Shown here in pieces: positions 1 to 39,280 of a stretch of 64,000 nucleotides of DNA. The stretch is from Lota lota. Taxonomy: Eukaryota; Chordata; Actinopteri; Gadiformes; Lotidae. Both the position numbers and the translations under genes were made by a program. The stretch is taken from NCBI GenBank assembly GCA_026745465.1, contig JACYXH010000477.1:1380001-1444000 (forward strand), given 5' to 3'. The notes beneath the pieces are model-generated. The model did no database searches. It saw only the letters and a list, made by a program, of their open reading frames with translations, and was not told the origin of the DNA. Positions within the stretch are counted from its first letter, which is position 1. Every line of letters begins with the position of its first letter.

Positions 1-1699
1 ACTCTGCAGCAGAGGTGGCTCTCCAGGCTACAAGGAGTGGGTGGACGAGAGAGGGATAGAAAGGGAGAGAATGGGAGGCTGAAAGGGTGGGAAGAGAGAC
101 GGAGGGTGGGGGAGAGAGGGGTAGCCATGTGAGTAGCTGAGTTGGGGGGGGGGGGGTGAGTTGAGTCTGGGCTGCAGGGTGAACAACTGAAGAGAGAGGT
201 GTCTGCCTGCTCAATGAGGAGGAGGAAGGGGGGGGGGGCTTATGTAACAGCCTGCAGTGGCTGAGCCTGCGTCACATGGACCATCACGTTTTCCTCCCTC
301 CCCCTCCCTCCCTCCTTGTCTCTCTCACTTTTCACTTCTGGCTGCCTCTCTTGCTCTCTTTCCACCCTTTGTGCTTTGTCTCACTCTTGTCACACCGTAT
401 CTATCTCTGTCACTCTCTCACTCATTCTCTTTCTCTCTCCTCTACCTTTCTCTCTCTCCCCTCTACCTAATTCTTTCCTTTCTTTCTCTCTTCTTCCTGA
501 ATGTCTGGTGTTGCATTGTATTGTAGCACTGCGCTGCACTTGTCTGGCAGGGAGGTTACAGACTCCAATGCTGCTTTCCAAATGTTTGGGTTGCCCTCGC
601 TACGGCTAGGTTGTGGGAGGTATCTTGGGTTATCTCTCTTATCTCTCACATGTCTGGAGGAGGTCTGACATTGTGATTTTAGTCATACGGCTGCACTGCC
701 TGACTGTTCTACTTTTTAGACACAAAGGCACACACATGCGCGCGTACCAACCCACACAAACACACACACACACGCACGTACACACACACACATGTGCAGC
801 CTCACCAAAAAAAACCTGTGTGTGAGGGCCGTTGCAATAGTTTCCCTCTCCTCTCGGCTCTATCTCTTCCTTCTTCATTCCTGCTTCTCTCACTCTTTCC
901 CTCCCTCATCCCCCTTTTCCCCTATCTGGTTTCCCAGCTCCTGCCCGAGGCAAAGCAGATTTAGAGATAACCACACGGCCACTGCTAAACACATCACACG
1001 AATGCACGTAGACTCACACACACACACACCATTGTTTGAGAGCGTGTGAGTGTGTCCCTGCAATGGACACCAATAGGCAGGTACCCCACCCTTCCTCAAC
1101 AACCCTGACCAGAAATACATGTCTAAAGAGAGTGCATGGATGGATGGATGGGCAGACGTGTATTATTATGTATTTTGTTCCCATGGCAATGTGGCAAAGG
1201 ACAGAGCATGTTTTTGTGTGTGTGTGCGTGTGTCTGGTTTGGCGGCGACCAGGTGGTCTTTGTGCAGCCTGCAGATACATAACGTGAGACCTGAGAAAGG
1301 TCTTGGGTTAAAGGCTCACATGAGCAGCCATGAATGAGGGTGCTTGTGGCTCTAGAGGCTTCACTTCTCCTTGTGCTGGGAATGTGCTCAAGACACATGA
1401 TGAGGGGTGGGACGTTAGGGGGAACAACATTGCATCGTGCATTGAGAGCACTGAATGTATTCCTAAATGGTGACTCATGTTGTTTTGATTACTTATTGAA
1501 GGCTAGTTCATCGTGACAGTGCCGATGGTCTCGTGACACCCAGCATCATGCCGACACCATGTTCCCCGAGTCATTGTTTACTAGTAAACAAGTCACTGTT
1601 TCCTCCCTAACAACCACAGCAGGTTCCTCCCATCGCTGAGGGCATGTTGAGGGCAAAATGTCCCATATTGGTGATTTAACTTCTATCCCTCCTTCCCAC

Positions 1700-1846
<147 letters not shown>

Positions 1847-2346
1847 AGTACCTCTCACTCTCATGCAGCTGTCTGTTGCTGACTGTTTTTGCTGATCTGC
1901 TTGGAGAAAGCTGCAGAGTTTAGCAGTGAGGGAGGGGTAGGGGGTATCTGTGAGGTGGGGAAGGGGGGGATTTGGGTTAGCAAATTCTGTAGTGCACCCC
2001 TCCACTTGGACACCAGAGCCGCAGTGTGGCGTGCCTGTGCACATTTTAAAACTGGCTGCGTGGTTTGTTTTCTGTCTATCCCCCACACACAGTCTCCACT
2101 ATCTGGACTCTATTGAAAAGAAAAAGGAAAAACAAACTCATGGCTCTGACATCACATGACCTCGAGTGTCACATGACCTCTAGCATTGTATAACCTCTAG
2201 CGTAATCTGACCTCTAGTGTCACATAACCTTCAGCGTCACATGACCTCCTGAATGGTCATGTGACACTAGTTGTGGTGTTGTAATGCTTGACACAGAAGC
2301 AGACAGATGAGTCACTGACCTGGCTCTTCTCATCCTCTACTCTCTC

Positions 2347-2888
<542 letters not shown>

Positions 2889-3198
2889 AAGTGTAGAAAA
2901 TGGCTCACTCGTGTTAATGTACAGTTCAGTTAATTTGTTGTGGTGTTTGTGTGACTGGGAGTGAAAGGAGGAAGCGTGTGGAGTATATAGAACAGGTGAA
3001 GGAAAAGGGTGGGTGGAAAGAGACAATCAGTTGGTCCAAGCAGACACGAGTCAGCCCTGACTGCTGATGAGTGTTTGCAGTCCTGGGAAGCCCCAGATAT
3101 GGACACACACACAGACACGGACACATACATGGACACACACACAAACACCACAGGTGGTGTGGTTAGTGGCCTCTGTGCTAAACTCTGCTCTCTGGCCG

Positions 3199-3201
<3 letters not shown>

Positions 3202-3235
<34 letters not shown>
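3202..3235 (+). repeat. (TG)n microsatellite
   Basis: About 34 bp of TG. Confidence 0.95.
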
Positions 3236-3237
<2 letters not shown>

Positions 3238-4430
3238 TTCCTACCATGGTTCTATTATCACTCTCAACTCTTATAGCTTGAATAGATTCTCCTTGAAATC
3301 AAGCCTGACCACATTAACTGCCGTTGCAAATAATCCATACATCCATCTGTCATCAAACATTCATCCATCATCAATACATCTATGATGATCAATACATCCA
3401 TCACCATAAATATGTACATCATCATCATTACATCCATCATCATCAATATATCCATCCATCATCAATACATCCATCATAAATACATCCAACCAGCCATTCA
3501 TTCTGCCCATCCTCATCCGTCCATCAAGTCATTAATATCTCAATATCCAGTCCCACCAATAGGTGACTGATCATCAGGTGTCTTTCTAAGTTCCCATGGA
3601 AACAAACGCTGACCACCCGGTCGTCCAATCATCTCCTGTTTGTTCTCTGTTCTTCTACACCGTGTTGTCACCTCGCCTGACCATTAGTGTTGCGTCCATG
3701 CTAAACTAGAGGGGGATTTTAGGGTGAGGCAATTTGTGCGGTGTAACTATTTCTTTCTCTGTCCTGCCATGCCGTGTCGTTTGTTGATCACACAACCACA
3801 GTAGATGTGGTTAGTAGAGTGGATCAAGTCAGACGTCATCCCCTATTCATTCATCATACACGCTGCAAAAGAAACATAAATGCCAAAGTGGGTGAATTAA
3901 CAGATTTCCACGAAAACATCCACCTAGTGTTGTCTACATGAGAGAGAAATGCTGTCACGTCAAATGATACCATCTCCATAACAACATCCATTCATATCTG
4001 TTGTGAAGTTTGTACTTATCAGGTTGTCAAAATGTTACATTGTCGCAAGTCAAAAGCTTGCGTTATCATCTGGTCTCTATCATGGGTATCGTGTGTGTTA
4101 ATCTCTCCATTAGGATATTGTTATGGAGTCTTCAGTGAGAGACTCCTCCTCCTTGTTGGTGGGGGGGGGGGGGGGGGGGGTGTTGCTGTCTGTGCCATTT
4201 GCAGAAGATAAAACATGCATCATGTTGGAATGATTGCCATTACTTCCATTCGATTAAGAGTGCAATCCAGGATCCGTAGAAGTCATGAGTACTCTATGTT
4301 TGGGTAGAATACAGTATTAAAGCCCATTGTGTCTGGCATTAGTTTTATAGAAACGCAGCATAGGACAGAGACAAAAGAAGGATTATTGACTGATTATATA
4401 GAAGGTTGTTGTATTGAGCCAATGAAGAAG

Positions 4431-4735
4431 TTAAGGGTACCTTAATTAACCATTAATTAACATTATTTAAAGCAGTACTAAGCATTACTATATAGCATTA
4501 GCATGGGGGTTAGTGGTTTAGGGATAGGGTTAACCCTATTAAATAATGTATACATTAATACCTTAGTTTACATGAACACCATTACCTTGGTTAACCTGAA
4601 AACGTGAACATCATTAGTAAATGATTACTAGACCATTAGTGACCCAATTAATCGACAGTTAGCTAATGCTTATTACTGCATTGACCACTGTTAATAAATG
4701 GTTAATTAATGTACCCTTAATGTAACATGTTCCCG
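4431..4735. mobile_element. MITE-like element, copy 1
   Basis: Shares its interior and the TTAATTAATGTACCCTTA end with 52315-52641. Termini are more decayed. Lies in the itpr2 intron upstream of the first visible exon. Confidence 0.7.
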
Positions 4736-4863
4736 ATAAAATGTTATATGTAATTAATAAGATTGAGTGAAAAAGTATGTCGGCTCCTTTCAGCAGGGTT
4801 CAGAGGCAGATAGGTACACTACAATACGACAACAATAACATCAAATGTTTTGTTTTTCCTCAG

Positions 4864-30541
<25,678 letters not shown>

Positions 30542-31691
30542 GGGGGAGGAAGGGTGCAAGGCCATGGAGGAAGGCACAACTTTAGTCCCTGGTCTAACTA
30601 GGCCAACAGTGGAGGTTTACTTCTAGACAAAGCACAGGTTATGTTGCCGCCACGTGTAAACCCACATTGTGGCTGTTCTAATGCAAGGGGTTAGCAACCA
30701 CTGACCCAACAAAATATTTTTTACGTGAACTTGGAACTAACGTATATGAAATGTGTGTGGTCACATTCATTCACACCAACATGTTTTGAGTTGCGTTCAA
30801 GACCGCAGAAGTTGCACGGGCAACACTCTGATCTCTCTCGTACTTAGTTCTCGGCCAGTGACTTCCCTGGTGCAGCACACATTTGTCAGTGTGGTTGCTT
30901 GTGTGCCAGGCGGGTGTCCAGAGAGAGGTTAAGTTAAGGTTAATGGTCCTGTGCCATCACTCCATAATCAGCCATATTTCAGCTGCACTCTACCATGGAG
31001 GGTCCTTTGCTGGCCAGTGGCTGTGTGAGAGACTACCGGTTGTTTGTCTGGCTGCTCTGTCTGTCTTTTTCTTTACTAAGTGCTTGAGGTGTCAGGATGT
31101 TGTGTGGATGCTGAGACAGTTGTGGAAAATGGAAATTAAACTGGAGTATGAGGATTTTATTATGAAGACTGTTTTGTGTTTGTGTTTTGGTATTCTGCCT
31201 TGCGCTTTAAAATTAACAATTGGTATCTCTCCAGTTTGAGAGTTCACCTTTTTAAATAATAATAATAAATACAGATATTTAACAAAACTGGAGATGATCA
31301 TCATGCCTTTACTGCACCAATTTATTTTACTTTTTATAGACTATTACAAAGCATATAAAATGCTTGAACATGTGCATTAAAGTAACTTATAACGTGTGGA
31401 ACTTACTTGAAAGGCCTTTCTGTTTTTAAATCAAAAATTGTGTGGTACAAACTGTAGTCTTTGCATGTTATTAATTACAGCAAAGATCCTTGTGAAGAGC
31501 TAATACTGTAAAGATGGAACTGTTTTGTGTGCTTATATGTTGCTAATCAACCTGGATAGTTCTTCTGCCAAGAAAAATGGTAGAATCTTGCACAACCAAA
31601 TAGCCTATGCCCAGTTAGCCTATGTTACCTTCTGTAAAACAAAGTCTATCATAGTCTGTTTTTATGTTCTCAGATGGTCTATTGTAATAAA
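30542..31691 (+). other. itpr2: probable itpr2 3' UTR with candidate poly(A) signals
   Basis: No ORF resembling a known protein. AATAAA hexamers in the sense orientation occur at 31264-31269 and 31686-31691. Which one is used cannot be told from sequence. Confidence 0.45.
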
Positions 31692-32170
31692 GAAAACATT
31701 TGACGTACAAAACTACTCACTAGTCCCAATTATTGCTTGGAGAAAATGTAGTGCTGCAAAGCATTGCTGCTCCACCGACACACACACACACACACAAACG
31801 CGCACACGCGCGCGCACGGGCATGCACACACTATGCGCTGTCCTTCAGATCTACATTTCAGATGAACAACTGTAGTAAATAGTTTCTCACTGCTGTGACA
31901 GAGAGGCAAGTGTTGGATTAGACTCTCAAATAGGATTGTTGATTGGTGTATCATAATAATACAACAAATGTATCCCAACGTTTGGCAGTACATATTGTGA
32001 GATTATGCTGCCTTTGCCTGCATTGTAAATAAGGCAAATGACCTAAAATGACTTATTTTATTTTATATGAGCACAAGGTACAGTTTAACCTTTGTGTATT
32101 GAGTCATGTTCAGGTGATCCTTGTACTTCCTTTCAAGTGTGGCTGAGACCTCTGTCACTGCACTTAGTTA

Positions 32171-32633
32171 TTAAAGGAAAACCGTAGTCCCTTAAACCCA
32201 AATCATTTTGGGTTAAAGGGACTAATGCAGACAACAATTTATGAAATGTGTCCAGTATCGAGCAAGAACGCTGCAGCCGTAATCCGTGAAAACGGGCTGC
32301 AATGTTATCATTTGGAGCAATAGCGCCCCGTCAAGCTTCACTTCCTCTTAAAGTGATTGTTTTTGCCACTGATACGCTCATATTATATTCTCACATTATG
32401 GAAAGTCTCCCTACTGTAAAATAAAACTAACATTTCGCTTGATCACGGTCTGTTTGTTATTGTGTCCAACCGAGTCTCGCTCATGGAGAAGTCGAGTTGT
32501 TGAGTTGTTGCAGGAAAAGAACGATGGAAACATGAGTGAGAGCTTGAGAGACAACAAAATCCTAGGCCTAAAAGTACCTCAATTGATTGGAAAATAGGGT
32601 CCAGATTGAAACATTCCTGAAGTTTTCCTTTAA
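32171..32633. mobile_element. TTAA-flanked MITE between itpr2 and sspn
   Basis: TTAA at both ends with inverted termini AGGAAAAC/GTTTTCCT. A 17-bp near-perfect hairpin (32186-32202 with 32207-32223) lies just inside the left end. Non-coding. Confidence 0.65.
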
Positions 32634-32812
32634 ATACTGTGAACCTTAACGTATATTCTAATCTATATTCTAAGAAAATGTAGACCCTTACACAATGTTA
32701 TGCCCTTCTTAAGGACAGACTTTTGATTTCACCAATGTCCAAATTTCTTCTGAAATTCAAAAAAAGAGATAGTTGTCACTTAAAGTGTGTAACCTTGAGC
32801 CAGAAGCAAGGA

Positions 32813-32814
<2 letters not shown>

Positions 32815-32878
<64 letters not shown>
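32815..32878 (+). repeat. (GT)n microsatellite
   Basis: About 64 bp of GT in the itpr2-sspn intergenic region. Confidence 0.97.
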
Positions 32879-32881
<3 letters not shown>

Positions 32882-33942
32882 AATAGTAGCTTCCCCTTGT
32901 GACAGCTGGCATGTGACTTCCAGTGTCTGACTGAGACTCAAAGGTCACATGATGCACCATCGACATGCCAACATGAAAACACATCCACTACCATGTGTAG
33001 CCACGCCATGTTGCAATGTGTCACACACTTCAACTTTATAACAGGCCTGTCACCTACACAATCTCTACAGCTTTTTTTTCACCTGTAATGCACAGTTCTT
33101 AAACAATGACATTTGCCCCAAGTTCCATTTAATTCAAGTACCTGCCTCAATTTATATTTACATGTGGAATAAAGCACAGAGAGAGGAAAAACAGACAAAA
33201 ACACAGGTCTCTAGACGGGTCCGAGAGCAAAATGAGTTTAATTTGATCCTCATCCAACTGTTACTCCGTTTGAATAAACCCGGGATAAATGTGTGTGTGA
33301 GTAGACCACTCCTGTTGCCAGTCTGGGTACCCCTCCTTAAACTCTACACCCCCCCCCCTGTGTAGTCCGCCTCCTCCGGGCCCTATGACACAGACATCCT
33401 CCAACAACAAACAGGCCGGCTCCAGGAGTCTTCTGAATGCAGCCTCTGGAGCTCATGAAACCAAGCTCATACCCAGGCAGGCGCTGTTATGGTCATTTTT
33501 ACAGGGTAAGGTTTTGCCCATTTATTGTGTTGTTGCTTTGGTGAACTGTGTCACACTGTTCAAACCCTCTGCACCCGCACCCCACAACATACCACCCACC
33601 ACCTTTCAACTGAACATAAGCAGGAGACGTTAAGGTGTTGCTTTTGTGATGTGACTGTTCCTCGCACTCCAGGCTGATTTACTGGCAACACAATTAAGAT
33701 AATTATGAAGATAATAACATTGAGATTAAAAACACATTTACACATCTATCTGTTCACCATGAGGCTCAATTTAACAGAGAAAGTTAACTAGCCAGTACTA
33801 GTTGTGTTGTTAAAAACAGTCAAAAACGGTTGTATATGTGGAAGATGAAGCTTATTTAAGGCCTCATCCAAATATAAAATACCATCTGCTATCCCTGTTT
33901 AATATACAGAAACACTTGCGATGACATTTCACAAAAGAGTTC

Positions 33943-33948
33943 TTTATT
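33943..33948 (-). terminator. sspn: candidate sspn poly(A) signal
   Basis: AATAAA on the complement (tttatt on +), 230 bp past the stop codon. This would give a short 3' UTR that includes the poly-G tract at 34041-34087. Confidence 0.5.
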
Positions 33949-34040
33949 TACACAATTGTTTTCATCCTTTTCCCTGTAAAGGTGCACTCCACAATATATG
34001 CAGCTTTATCAAAGCTACTAATGTAAAAAAGCATTGCTTC

Positions 34041-34052
34041 TCCCCCCCCCCT

Positions 34053-34087
<35 letters not shown>
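34041..34087 (-). repeat. poly-C/poly-G tract in the sspn 3' UTR
   Basis: About 45 bases of almost unbroken C on + (one TT interruption), hence poly-G in the sspn transcript, 91 bp past the stop codon. Confidence 0.9.
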
Positions 34088-34177
34088 ATATACAGTTCCA
34101 GTGGGCATTACCCTTTACAACCTCCATCTCCCGTTAAAATCCACTCATCATCATCCCACCCACATCAGGACTTGACG

Positions 34178-34540
34178 TTAAACCTTCTGCCACTGCTGGG
34201 CATCAGAAGTGCCCACCTGCAAACCAGAGAAGAAGACCTGGTAGCGGTGCTTCCACAAGATAAAGGTTCCTGCCACACACACAACCGCCTGCAGCAGGTT
34301 CAGCACGATCTGAACCAGGAAGTACACAGGGAGTGTTCCTGTAATCACCTCGCAGTCGCCCACCCCCTGGTAGGTGAAGGTGCGGGCGATGGGGTCCTCC
34401 AGGTCCAGGGTGCACACACAGTCTGCCTGGTCCGCCTGCCTGCAGTGGAAGCTGCTAGCCTGGGCGTAGTGGTGTCCAGCGAACGCTATGACCAGCACGG
34501 AGAGGACCAGGCCTATGGCGCACAAGATCAAGTAGAGCAA
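34178..34540 (-). CDS. sspn: sspn coding exon 3 (stop)
   Basis: Encodes TM3, the Cys-containing loop and TM4, then WKHRYQVFFSGLQVG and a short polar tail ending QQWQKV before TAA. The acceptor is cccatgcag. Confidence 0.96.
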   Translation of the reverse strand: MLYLILCAIGLVLSVLVIAFAGHHYAQASSFHCRQADQADCVCTLDLEDPIARTFTYQGVGDCEVITGTLPVYFLVQIVLNLLQAVVCVAGTFILWKHRYQVFFSGLQVGTSDAQQWQKV

Positions 34541-36425
34541 CTGCATGGGATGGGAAAGGAGAAGGGAACAGTAGGAGGATTCAGGATCTGGTGCATTTAC
34601 AAGCCAACACCCTTTTTTGCTTAATGAAGTCATGAAATTGTATAATAACATTGCCGTGTTCAATCCCATTTTATTTTTGGGTAGCACAGCAGACCACAAT
34701 TGATGGGACCTGACCTGAGACCATAAATCTAACCCCTCTGTGTAACAAATAAATAAGATGACTTGAGTGACTTGATAGGATTTATGCAATTACACAATCC
34801 AAATAACACTAAACACACTTAACCTTCTACTTAATCATTATGTAACACGAGGCATGAGGCACATTCGATTGATTGTTGAATGCTGCTTGTGGAAGGATGC
34901 AAGCTTTGAGATTAAATGCGTACTTCCGTGAGTGCAGCTGTGTGAAGGACAGGCAATATTAGTGTCTTGACTTTAGGCTAATGGTGGTGCAAATACAGAA
35001 AGATGTTCAGGTTTTTTGAAACACAAAAATGCATCATGGCTAACAGTAGTCAACAATAACAATCACTTTGTTTTGAAACACTCATGTTGGTGATGAGGAT
35101 GAGGATGCCTTCAGCCATTTGACAAAGACCTAATTTTTGTCAGATACAGAGTAAATAAACAGAACTTTACGACGTATATCCTCATCTAAACAAAACCTGT
35201 ATTTGTTTGTGATTGAATGTGTTACTACAGCTATTCAAAGTTTGTGCTTATTGCTTTATGACTTTCATGCCAAAAGGACATTTTCTGAATATATGAGGGC
35301 TGGCTGGTGATTATATTTATAAACATTAAATCCACTGATATAGTTAAAATGCTAGTATTAATCATTGAATGCACTGAGGGGCAAACCCATATACCCATAA
35401 ACATTTTGCAGTTACCAATTTAAAACAGAGAAACATCTTAGATCGTGGAGAAGGGAAAGAAACACTCATTCATGTTGGTAAATGTTGCATAAGGTTTGTA
35501 GGTAGAACGCCCACCTGCTCCTGAAATATTGTATATAACATATATAACTGCTTGTCCCAATCTGTGTTACTGAGTTCTTGAGGCATTTAAAATGGTATAA
35601 TGGAATATAGGCACACTTAGTATGTATAATCTATTTATCGAACAGTGCACTCATGAAGGTACTTGGGTTTAAATTGCTGTATGCTAATCACTACTAAAAC
35701 TGTCCTGGTGCTTCCACTTGGCTCAATGAAAAACAATGATGGGCTTCGATTAACTGTCTTCAAATACCATCTGCATGCATTGTACAGCCAATTAGGTGAC
35801 ACATTAAAGTCCTGTGTACCGATAGTCTATCTGGACGAGAGGGACTTGCAAACATTAACGCTGTTTGATAAAGGTAGCCGTACCACTGGTGCCTGACGAA
35901 AATCGAGATTGCTATCCGTGCAGAGACACATATGAAAGTGGTAGTCATGCCAACGCTATAGCAAACCAATGCAGCCAACCATTGTATCCTGTCCAGTCGA
36001 ATATTATTTTTTTCTTTTTGCAGCCACGCATGCTGATACACATTCAACTGAAAACCACATGATTCATTCAATGGTCACTAGGTCTCCCAGGACACATTGA
36101 TACTTACCTTGACAATGAACTGCTTGGTGGTCCTCTCCTCTGGGAGGTAGGTGATGCAGTATAGGACAAAGCCCACCATGGAGGTTAAACACAGCTGTAC
36201 ACAAGACAACAGCAGAAGGTTCATTCACTTTTTATTGAACACTATAGTGTCTCTGTAACATGTTGTTGTTGTTGACATTTAATGCCTCTAATTGGATGGG
36301 ACTGTTGAGCATTAAATTGTCATCTGATTACATGAGGACACTATGGCAAATTGTGATATTTTCCACCAGATTGGAATAATATGCATACTCATTGTAAGAC
36401 ACATGGTATGCTGTCTCTGTTTCTC

Positions 36426-36487
<62 letters not shown>

Positions 36488-37637
36488 GGACTCTATCTCT
36501 GGTTGGAATTGGAGTCTTGTGACTACCGTGCAGTCTTTCATTTCTATGTTCTACCGGCCCCTGGACTGTATGAAGAGTTCTCCATTACTTCATTCTCCCT
36601 CTGTGAATCCTGTGAGCATGTAACTCCAGTTAAAGTGTCCAGAGATGTTTGTGTTATCCATATTGATATAGATGATATATATATCATTAATATTTATTTG
36701 TGAGTGCATGTTCACATTTGCTTTTGTTTTGCATAAATATGTGGTCAGGTCATCTATATTTCAATTCATGGAAGTATTTCATGGAAGAATATTGGAACCT
36801 ATAACTATTGCATCCTATAGATTTATTCCACAAATGTAGGAAGCATCTATTACTGGTGTTGTGAAGAATATGAATTGGTAACTTTTTTTAACGTAGGTTT
36901 TTAGCAGAAATGATGGAATTATCTCACCTACAAAGTCTAAAACATTTAATAGACAGAGCCAACACCACAGACTGCAGTGTAGATTCAAGCGTCTGAGAGT
37001 TAAAGTGACATGCTAGATATTTTTAAAAGGCACACAGCCAACAGTATAAAAAAGAGGAGCAGAGGAGTCAAACCCTTCCAGCTGTCCTTACAACAGCAAT
37101 CTTACAGTGTTACCGTGCAACCTTTTCACCTCAACAAGGTAGAGGGATTAAATAATATCATTTTAGTCGTAATTTCCTTGACGTGGCTATGGGTCGTGCA
37201 TTACTACACACACACACACAACTGTTCACAGATCACAGCGAGTGTGGCGATGTGAGGAGGAGGAGGAGGAGGAGGAGGAGGAGGAGGAAGAGGAGGAGGA
37301 GGAGGAGGAGGAGGAGGAGGAGGAGGAGGAGGAGGAGGAGGAGGAGGAGGAGGAGGAGGAAGAAGAGCAGGAGGAGGAGGACGGAGGAGCTTACGATGAT
37401 CCCGGCCCAGTGGGGGGTCTCCCTGGCGGTGAGTGAGCTGCTGGCGGCCAACGTTAGGAAGGCCACGACGGCGGTGCTCAGCCCCAGCAGCAGCTGCAGC
37501 GCGGCCACCAGAAGGGGGAAGCGGCAGCCGCAGCACGGGGGCGACTCGGCCGGCCCGGGACTGTCCTCCTTTTTCTTAAAGATGGGCCTCTTGTCCTTCT
37601 TATTGTCGTCCGACGAGCCCCTCTCCCCCTGGCCCAT
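34178..37637 (-). CDS. sspn: sspn, sarcospan
   Basis: Tetraspanin-like four-pass protein of the sarcolemmal dystrophin-glycoprotein complex. Coding exons on the complement: 37637-37395, 36194-36108, 34540-34178 (243+87+363 nt, 230 aa plus stop). The start has a good context (aaaATGG). Residues 35-38 are the Cys cluster of CCGCRFPLL. TM1 is about 41-63, TM2 about 78-100 (GIILCLTSMVGFVLY across the exon 1/2 junction), TM3 about 112-134 (LLYLILCAIGLVLSVL). A luminal/extracellular loop carries four cysteines (HCRQ, DCVC, DCEV), followed by TM4 and WKHRYQVFF. Human SSPN shares the Cys pattern, RTF-Y and WKHRYQVF. The position between itpr2 and bhlhe41 matches mammals. Confidence 0.96.
34541..36107. 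other. sspn intron 2
   Basis: 1.6 kb of AT-rich DNA. No exon or repeat recognised. Confidence 0.6.
36108..36194 (-). CDS. sspn: sspn coding exon 2
   Basis: A 29-codon exon from acceptor gtgtacag to donor gtaagt. It encodes LCLTSMVGFVLYCITYLPEE (TM2) and ends FIVK. Phase 0 at both ends; fits exactly between exons 1 and 3 when aligned to mammalian sarcospan. Confidence 0.94.
36430..36486 (+). repeat. (CA)n microsatellite in sspn intron 1
   Basis: About 57 bp of CA. Confidence 0.97.
37251..37380 (+). repeat. (GAG)n microsatellite at the start of sspn intron 1
   Basis: About 130 bp of GAG/AGG units with few interruptions. It reads as CTC/TCC in the sspn transcript and lies directly downstream of the exon 1 donor. 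The long Glu, Arg and Pro ORFs here are artefacts of the repeat. Confidence 0.95.
37395..37637 (-). CDS. sspn: sspn coding exon 1
   Basis: Starts MGQGERGSSDD. It encodes a Lys-rich cytoplasmic N terminus, the CCGCR cluster and TM1, and ends HWAGII at donor gtaagc. A pure GAG/CTC tract begins about 15 bp inside the intron. Confidence 0.96.
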
Positions 37638-37713
37638 TTTCGATGTCTATCCCTACAACTCTTCTCAAACTCTTCAAACTGTAGCCTCTACGCCCCTCTC
37701 TGTTTTCCACACA

Positions 37714-37761
<48 letters not shown>

Positions 37762-39280
37762 ATACCTTTACTTTGACTTGCTGTTGTATTCTGTTGTGGT
37801 TTTCTTCTGCTGTTTTTTTTTTTGGTGTGTTGGTGAGTGTGTCTGTCTCAGACCCAGAAGCCCCTTGTCTACTTCTGCTGCTCTTGCTCTCCCACACTCT
37901 CGCAGACTCCAACTCAGATGCTGTTCGGGGCCAGAAAAAGAACGGTGAACTCATATGGAAAACATTTGGCTTGGATTTCCCAAGCCGCTACAGTGCCACA
38001 TATAGCAGAGCAGGAGGGTGTGCTGGATCAGGGAGGGGGCCAGGGAGACACAAAGGGGTACTCCAACATACGACTGCTTGCGCTCTGAGTAAAATTGAAT
38101 TTTGGTTAGGCAAATAGTTGATCAACTGGTAAACGGGTTGAATCAAAGATCCCGTCATTCTAAAGCAATGGTGATTGAGTGTTTCAACGCGGTCAACATA
38201 CTGGAACAACACAGAAAAGAACATGCTGCAGGCCACGGAGAGTCACATGATTTAGAGAAAGAAGTAATCTATGATCATGAGACTTGGAAAGATTACGGTT
38301 TTTAATCCACTGTGAAGATGATAAAAAGGCGTGGACATTGTTGAAAATGACTGCTTGCGGCGGAAATATTGTAAAGAAAAAGTATATAAAAAGTATATAA
38401 AGTATTACAAAATTGTGAAATGAAATAGTTATGAAATACAATGAAATACATAGTTGCCACATTCAAAGGTCTACATCAGCCATCAGTTCTAATGTCTCTC
38501 TTTCTCCCTCTCTCGCTCACACACCCAGACACGGAGTTCAACAATAAAATGCATGCAATAACTGCACGTGCTCAGAGACTCTATACCTGAGAGACTCCCA
38601 GCATACGCTTGGTGGGTAAACAGGGAACTGCCACGCACGTGTCTGAGCACACAACACGGCTGGTGTCATGGTTACTGGCGACGCATTTTGCGGCGGCTGC
38701 ATAGGGAGTTGACTGGAACGTTTTCTAGAAGAGATTATCCAGCTCTTAAAATGCCAGACTCGCATGCACTCCGCCACACATAGGACTATACATGAGCAAC
38801 GCGTCTGTATTTCAAATACCCAAGTGAAAACGTGGACTTTTTTTTGGTCCTGATCATTTTCCTCGCACGTTTACTTTTCCTATATCTGCTTCTTGATGCA
38901 CATTTCGCATCGCGTTGTCGACAAGCGTGTCAGTGCACGAAATACATCAGCACAACTTGAGCTGATTGAGATGGTGGTGCATTCTATAGGGTAGACTTGT
39001 CTAATCACAGGACTTTGTGCTGCTGCTGCTGCTGCTGGTGCACTGTGCAGGCAAGCAGGCTACACGTGAGTTGGAATCTATTCCTGCCGGGGGCGCGCGT
39101 GCGCTCTCGCCATAGCGCCAGTGCTGCTTTGCAAAGTGGCAGTTCAGGAAAAACTAGACATCAGTGTGAAGTACGGCTTCGCGGGAGGACAATCGCTGTG
39201 CAAGATATCTCTAAAACCCTGTCTGGATCTTGATTTTTCAAAAGCGAAGCTTCCAGAGACAATCCCCACCACTGCAACCT
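37638..39280. promoter_or_regulatory. divergent sspn / bhlhe41 promoter region
   Basis: 1.6 kb between the start codons of two divergent genes. It holds a (CT)n tract at 37713-37759 just upstream of sspn and three perfect CACGTG E-boxes nearer bhlhe41 (38565-38570, 38636-38641, 39063-39068). Such E-boxes are bound by CLOCK/BMAL1 and by DEC proteins themselves in the mammalian gene. A short CTG run lies at 39018-39036. Transcription starts cannot be placed. Confidence 0.6.

Noticed and set aside
1-250. Possible itpr2 exon at the window start
   Set aside because: No frame matches the IP3-receptor sequence expected before window exon 1, and no clear donor is present.
34034-34624. 196-codon + strand ORF
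   Set aside because: Antisense shadow of sspn exon 3, starting in the poly-C tract.
37183-37776. 197-codon Arg-rich ORF and Glu- or Pro-rich ORFs
   Set aside because: They read through the (GAG)n repeat and antisense to sspn exon 1.
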